64,000 nt of DNA. It comes from CAWDMC01 sp963803295. Its GTDB lineage: Bacteria; Acidobacteriota; Terriglobia; UBA7540. The position numbers were made by a program, and so were the translations under genes. Below the pieces are notes generated by a model. That model saw only the letters and a program-made list of their open reading frames with translations. It was not told where the DNA came from and searched no databases. The stretch's first letter is position 1, and every line of letters begins with the position of its first letter. Of the stretch, positions 63,355 through 64,000 are shown in pieces. The stretch covers positions 34,170 to 98,169 of the forward strand of contig CAWDMC010000020.1 in assembly GCA_963803295.1 (NCBI GenBank). Direction: 5' to 3'.

Positions 63355-64000
63355 CAGCGCGAGTGAAACCATAGTATACGACCGGGCCGGCAGCTCGAAG
63401 GTCATGCGCGATCCCGGTCCAGGCGCATTGAGAGCCTGCGGCACGACCCGATTGGGACTCTCAAAGCTGTTGAAAGCCTTTAGATCCGGGCCAGTCAAGA
63501 CCTGGCAGGAGTTCACTTTCTTTGGCGTGAGGTCGCGCCACACTACTTCAAGCTCGCGCGCCTTCTCGAGATCACGATTGAGAATAAGCAACGTGGCTTT
63601 GCCGGCAGCGGCATCCAGCGTCCCCGCCACGTCAAGGTAAGGAACCGGAACCTTGTGCCGCGTGTTGCGACGGCCTTCGCTTCCGGCTTCCCCGAAATCG
63701 GGAACCTCGTAGACTGGAGCCTCCAAGGCCAGATCGAGCACGTTGCCGCGAGCTTCGGCCAGCCCCCAGGCATAAGGATAGTAGATCGACTGGCGCAGCA
63801 AGCCATTGTCGTTGGTAAGTATGGGCGCGACCGCATTGACGAGTTGGGCCTGGCAGGCGATCCTTACCCGATCGGAGCGGCGCAACAGGGTGTTGACCAT
63901 GCCGCCCACCACCAGGGCATCTTCCAAGTTGTAGATCTCTTCTGCCAGGTGCGGAGCAGGCTGACGGCGTCCGTCATCGCCGGCATCCGCTTGAGTCGAA
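63352..64000 (-). CDS. GH51 alpha-L-arabinofuranosidase, 3' part
   Basis: The frame is open through the window edge, so the gene is truncated at its 5' end; about 215 residues are present. HLAEEIYNLEDALVVGGMVN, AQLVNAVAPILT and SIYYPYAWGLAEARGNVLDL are typical of the end of the GH51 catalytic barrel. A beta-sandwich follows (ATLLILNRDLEKARELEVVW; ending LPARSYTMVSLAL). The catalytic Glu residues lie outside the window. It converges with the Gfo/Idh/MocA gene. Confidence 0.85.
   Translation of the reverse strand, partial: STQADAGDDGRRQPAPHLAEEIYNLEDALVVGGMVNTLLRRSDRVRIACQAQLVNAVAPILTNDNGLLRQSIYYPYAWGLAEARGNVLDLALEAPVYEVPDFGEAGSEGRRNTRHKVPVPYLDVAGTLDAAAGKATLLILNRDLEKARELEVVWRDLTPKKVNSCQVLTGPDLKAFNSFESPNRVVPQALNAPGPGSRMTFELPARSYTMVSLAL

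Noticed and set aside
1..64000. CRISPR arrays, rRNA and tRNA genes
   Set aside because: No regularly spaced short repeats with unique spacers were seen, and no tRNA T-arm/acceptor pattern or rRNA sequence was recognised.

Overview
The window looks like chromosomal DNA of an Acidobacteriota bacterium, probably a Terriglobia/Bryobacterales-type soil lineage. The evidence is family content: two Oar-like TonB-dependent receptors with an N-terminal carboxypeptidase-regulatory-like domain, many Tat-exported sugar enzymes with an RRxF-type N-terminus, an ASPIC/FG-GAP protein paired with a TPR protein, a DUF1080 protein, a YCII protein coupled to a DUF6596-type sigma factor, and GC-rich palindromic intergenic repeats. 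The assignment is an inference; there is no rRNA or tRNA in the window to confirm it.

Layout. 0.5-5.4 kb: O-methyltransferase; a coupled pair made of an AmgK-like kinase fused to a RapZ C-terminal domain and a MurU-like nucleotidyltransferase (cell-wall amino-sugar recycling); an alcohol dehydrogenase remnant; a 101-bp tandem palindromic repeat; an F420/NADP-type oxidoreductase. 5.4-8.1 kb: a small hypothetical protein, an exported cyclase-family hydrolase and a UroD-like protein. 8.3-12.1 kb: a tightly overlapping set of secreted or envelope proteins ending in a lytic transglycosylase and a terminator. 12.4-41.8 kb: a long glycan-handling region with two Oar-like receptors, two Tat-exported glycosidases (one with an F5/8C-like region, one GH2), a third cellulase-like Tat protein, TPR and ASPIC proteins, a nucleotide-sugar dehydrogenase, a CAP protein, an amidohydrolase, an aldo/keto reductase, an enolase-superfamily enzyme and a DUF1080-PHP fusion. 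It is interrupted near 27.2-28.6 kb by an orphan membrane protein and a truncated integrase.

42.1-45.9 kb: a YCII protein coupled to a frameshifted sigma factor, a MazEF toxin-antitoxin pair with a palindromic promoter, and a 48-residue Cys-containing membrane peptide directly upstream of a DUF899 protein. 46.0-48.5 kb: convergent NHEJ genes, a LigD-type polymerase (apparently split by a frame change) and an ATP-dependent ligase; no Ku gene is present. 48.8-50.6 kb: a small repeat protein with a strong terminator, then an amidase. 50.8-57.3 kb: a membrane-maintenance cluster, all on the + strand: XRE regulator, NfeD/YqiJ-like protein, small membrane protein, flotillin, SdpI-like protein, PspA, beta-carbonic-anhydrase-like protein, two more membrane/exported proteins. 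57.5-61.6 kb: housekeeping genes (RNase D, NrdR, UPF0104/LPG-synthase-like flippase, SurE). 61.9-64.0 kb: an exported Gfo/Idh/MocA oxidoreductase and the 3' part of a GH51 arabinofuranosidase.

The most unusual items are the AmgK-RapZ(C) fusion coupled to MurU, the XRE-controlled NfeD/flotillin/SdpI/PspA cluster with two operator-like repeats 21 bp apart, the DUF1080-PHP fusion, and the short membrane peptide in front of DUF899. All functional calls rest on motif recognition by eye; no database search was run.
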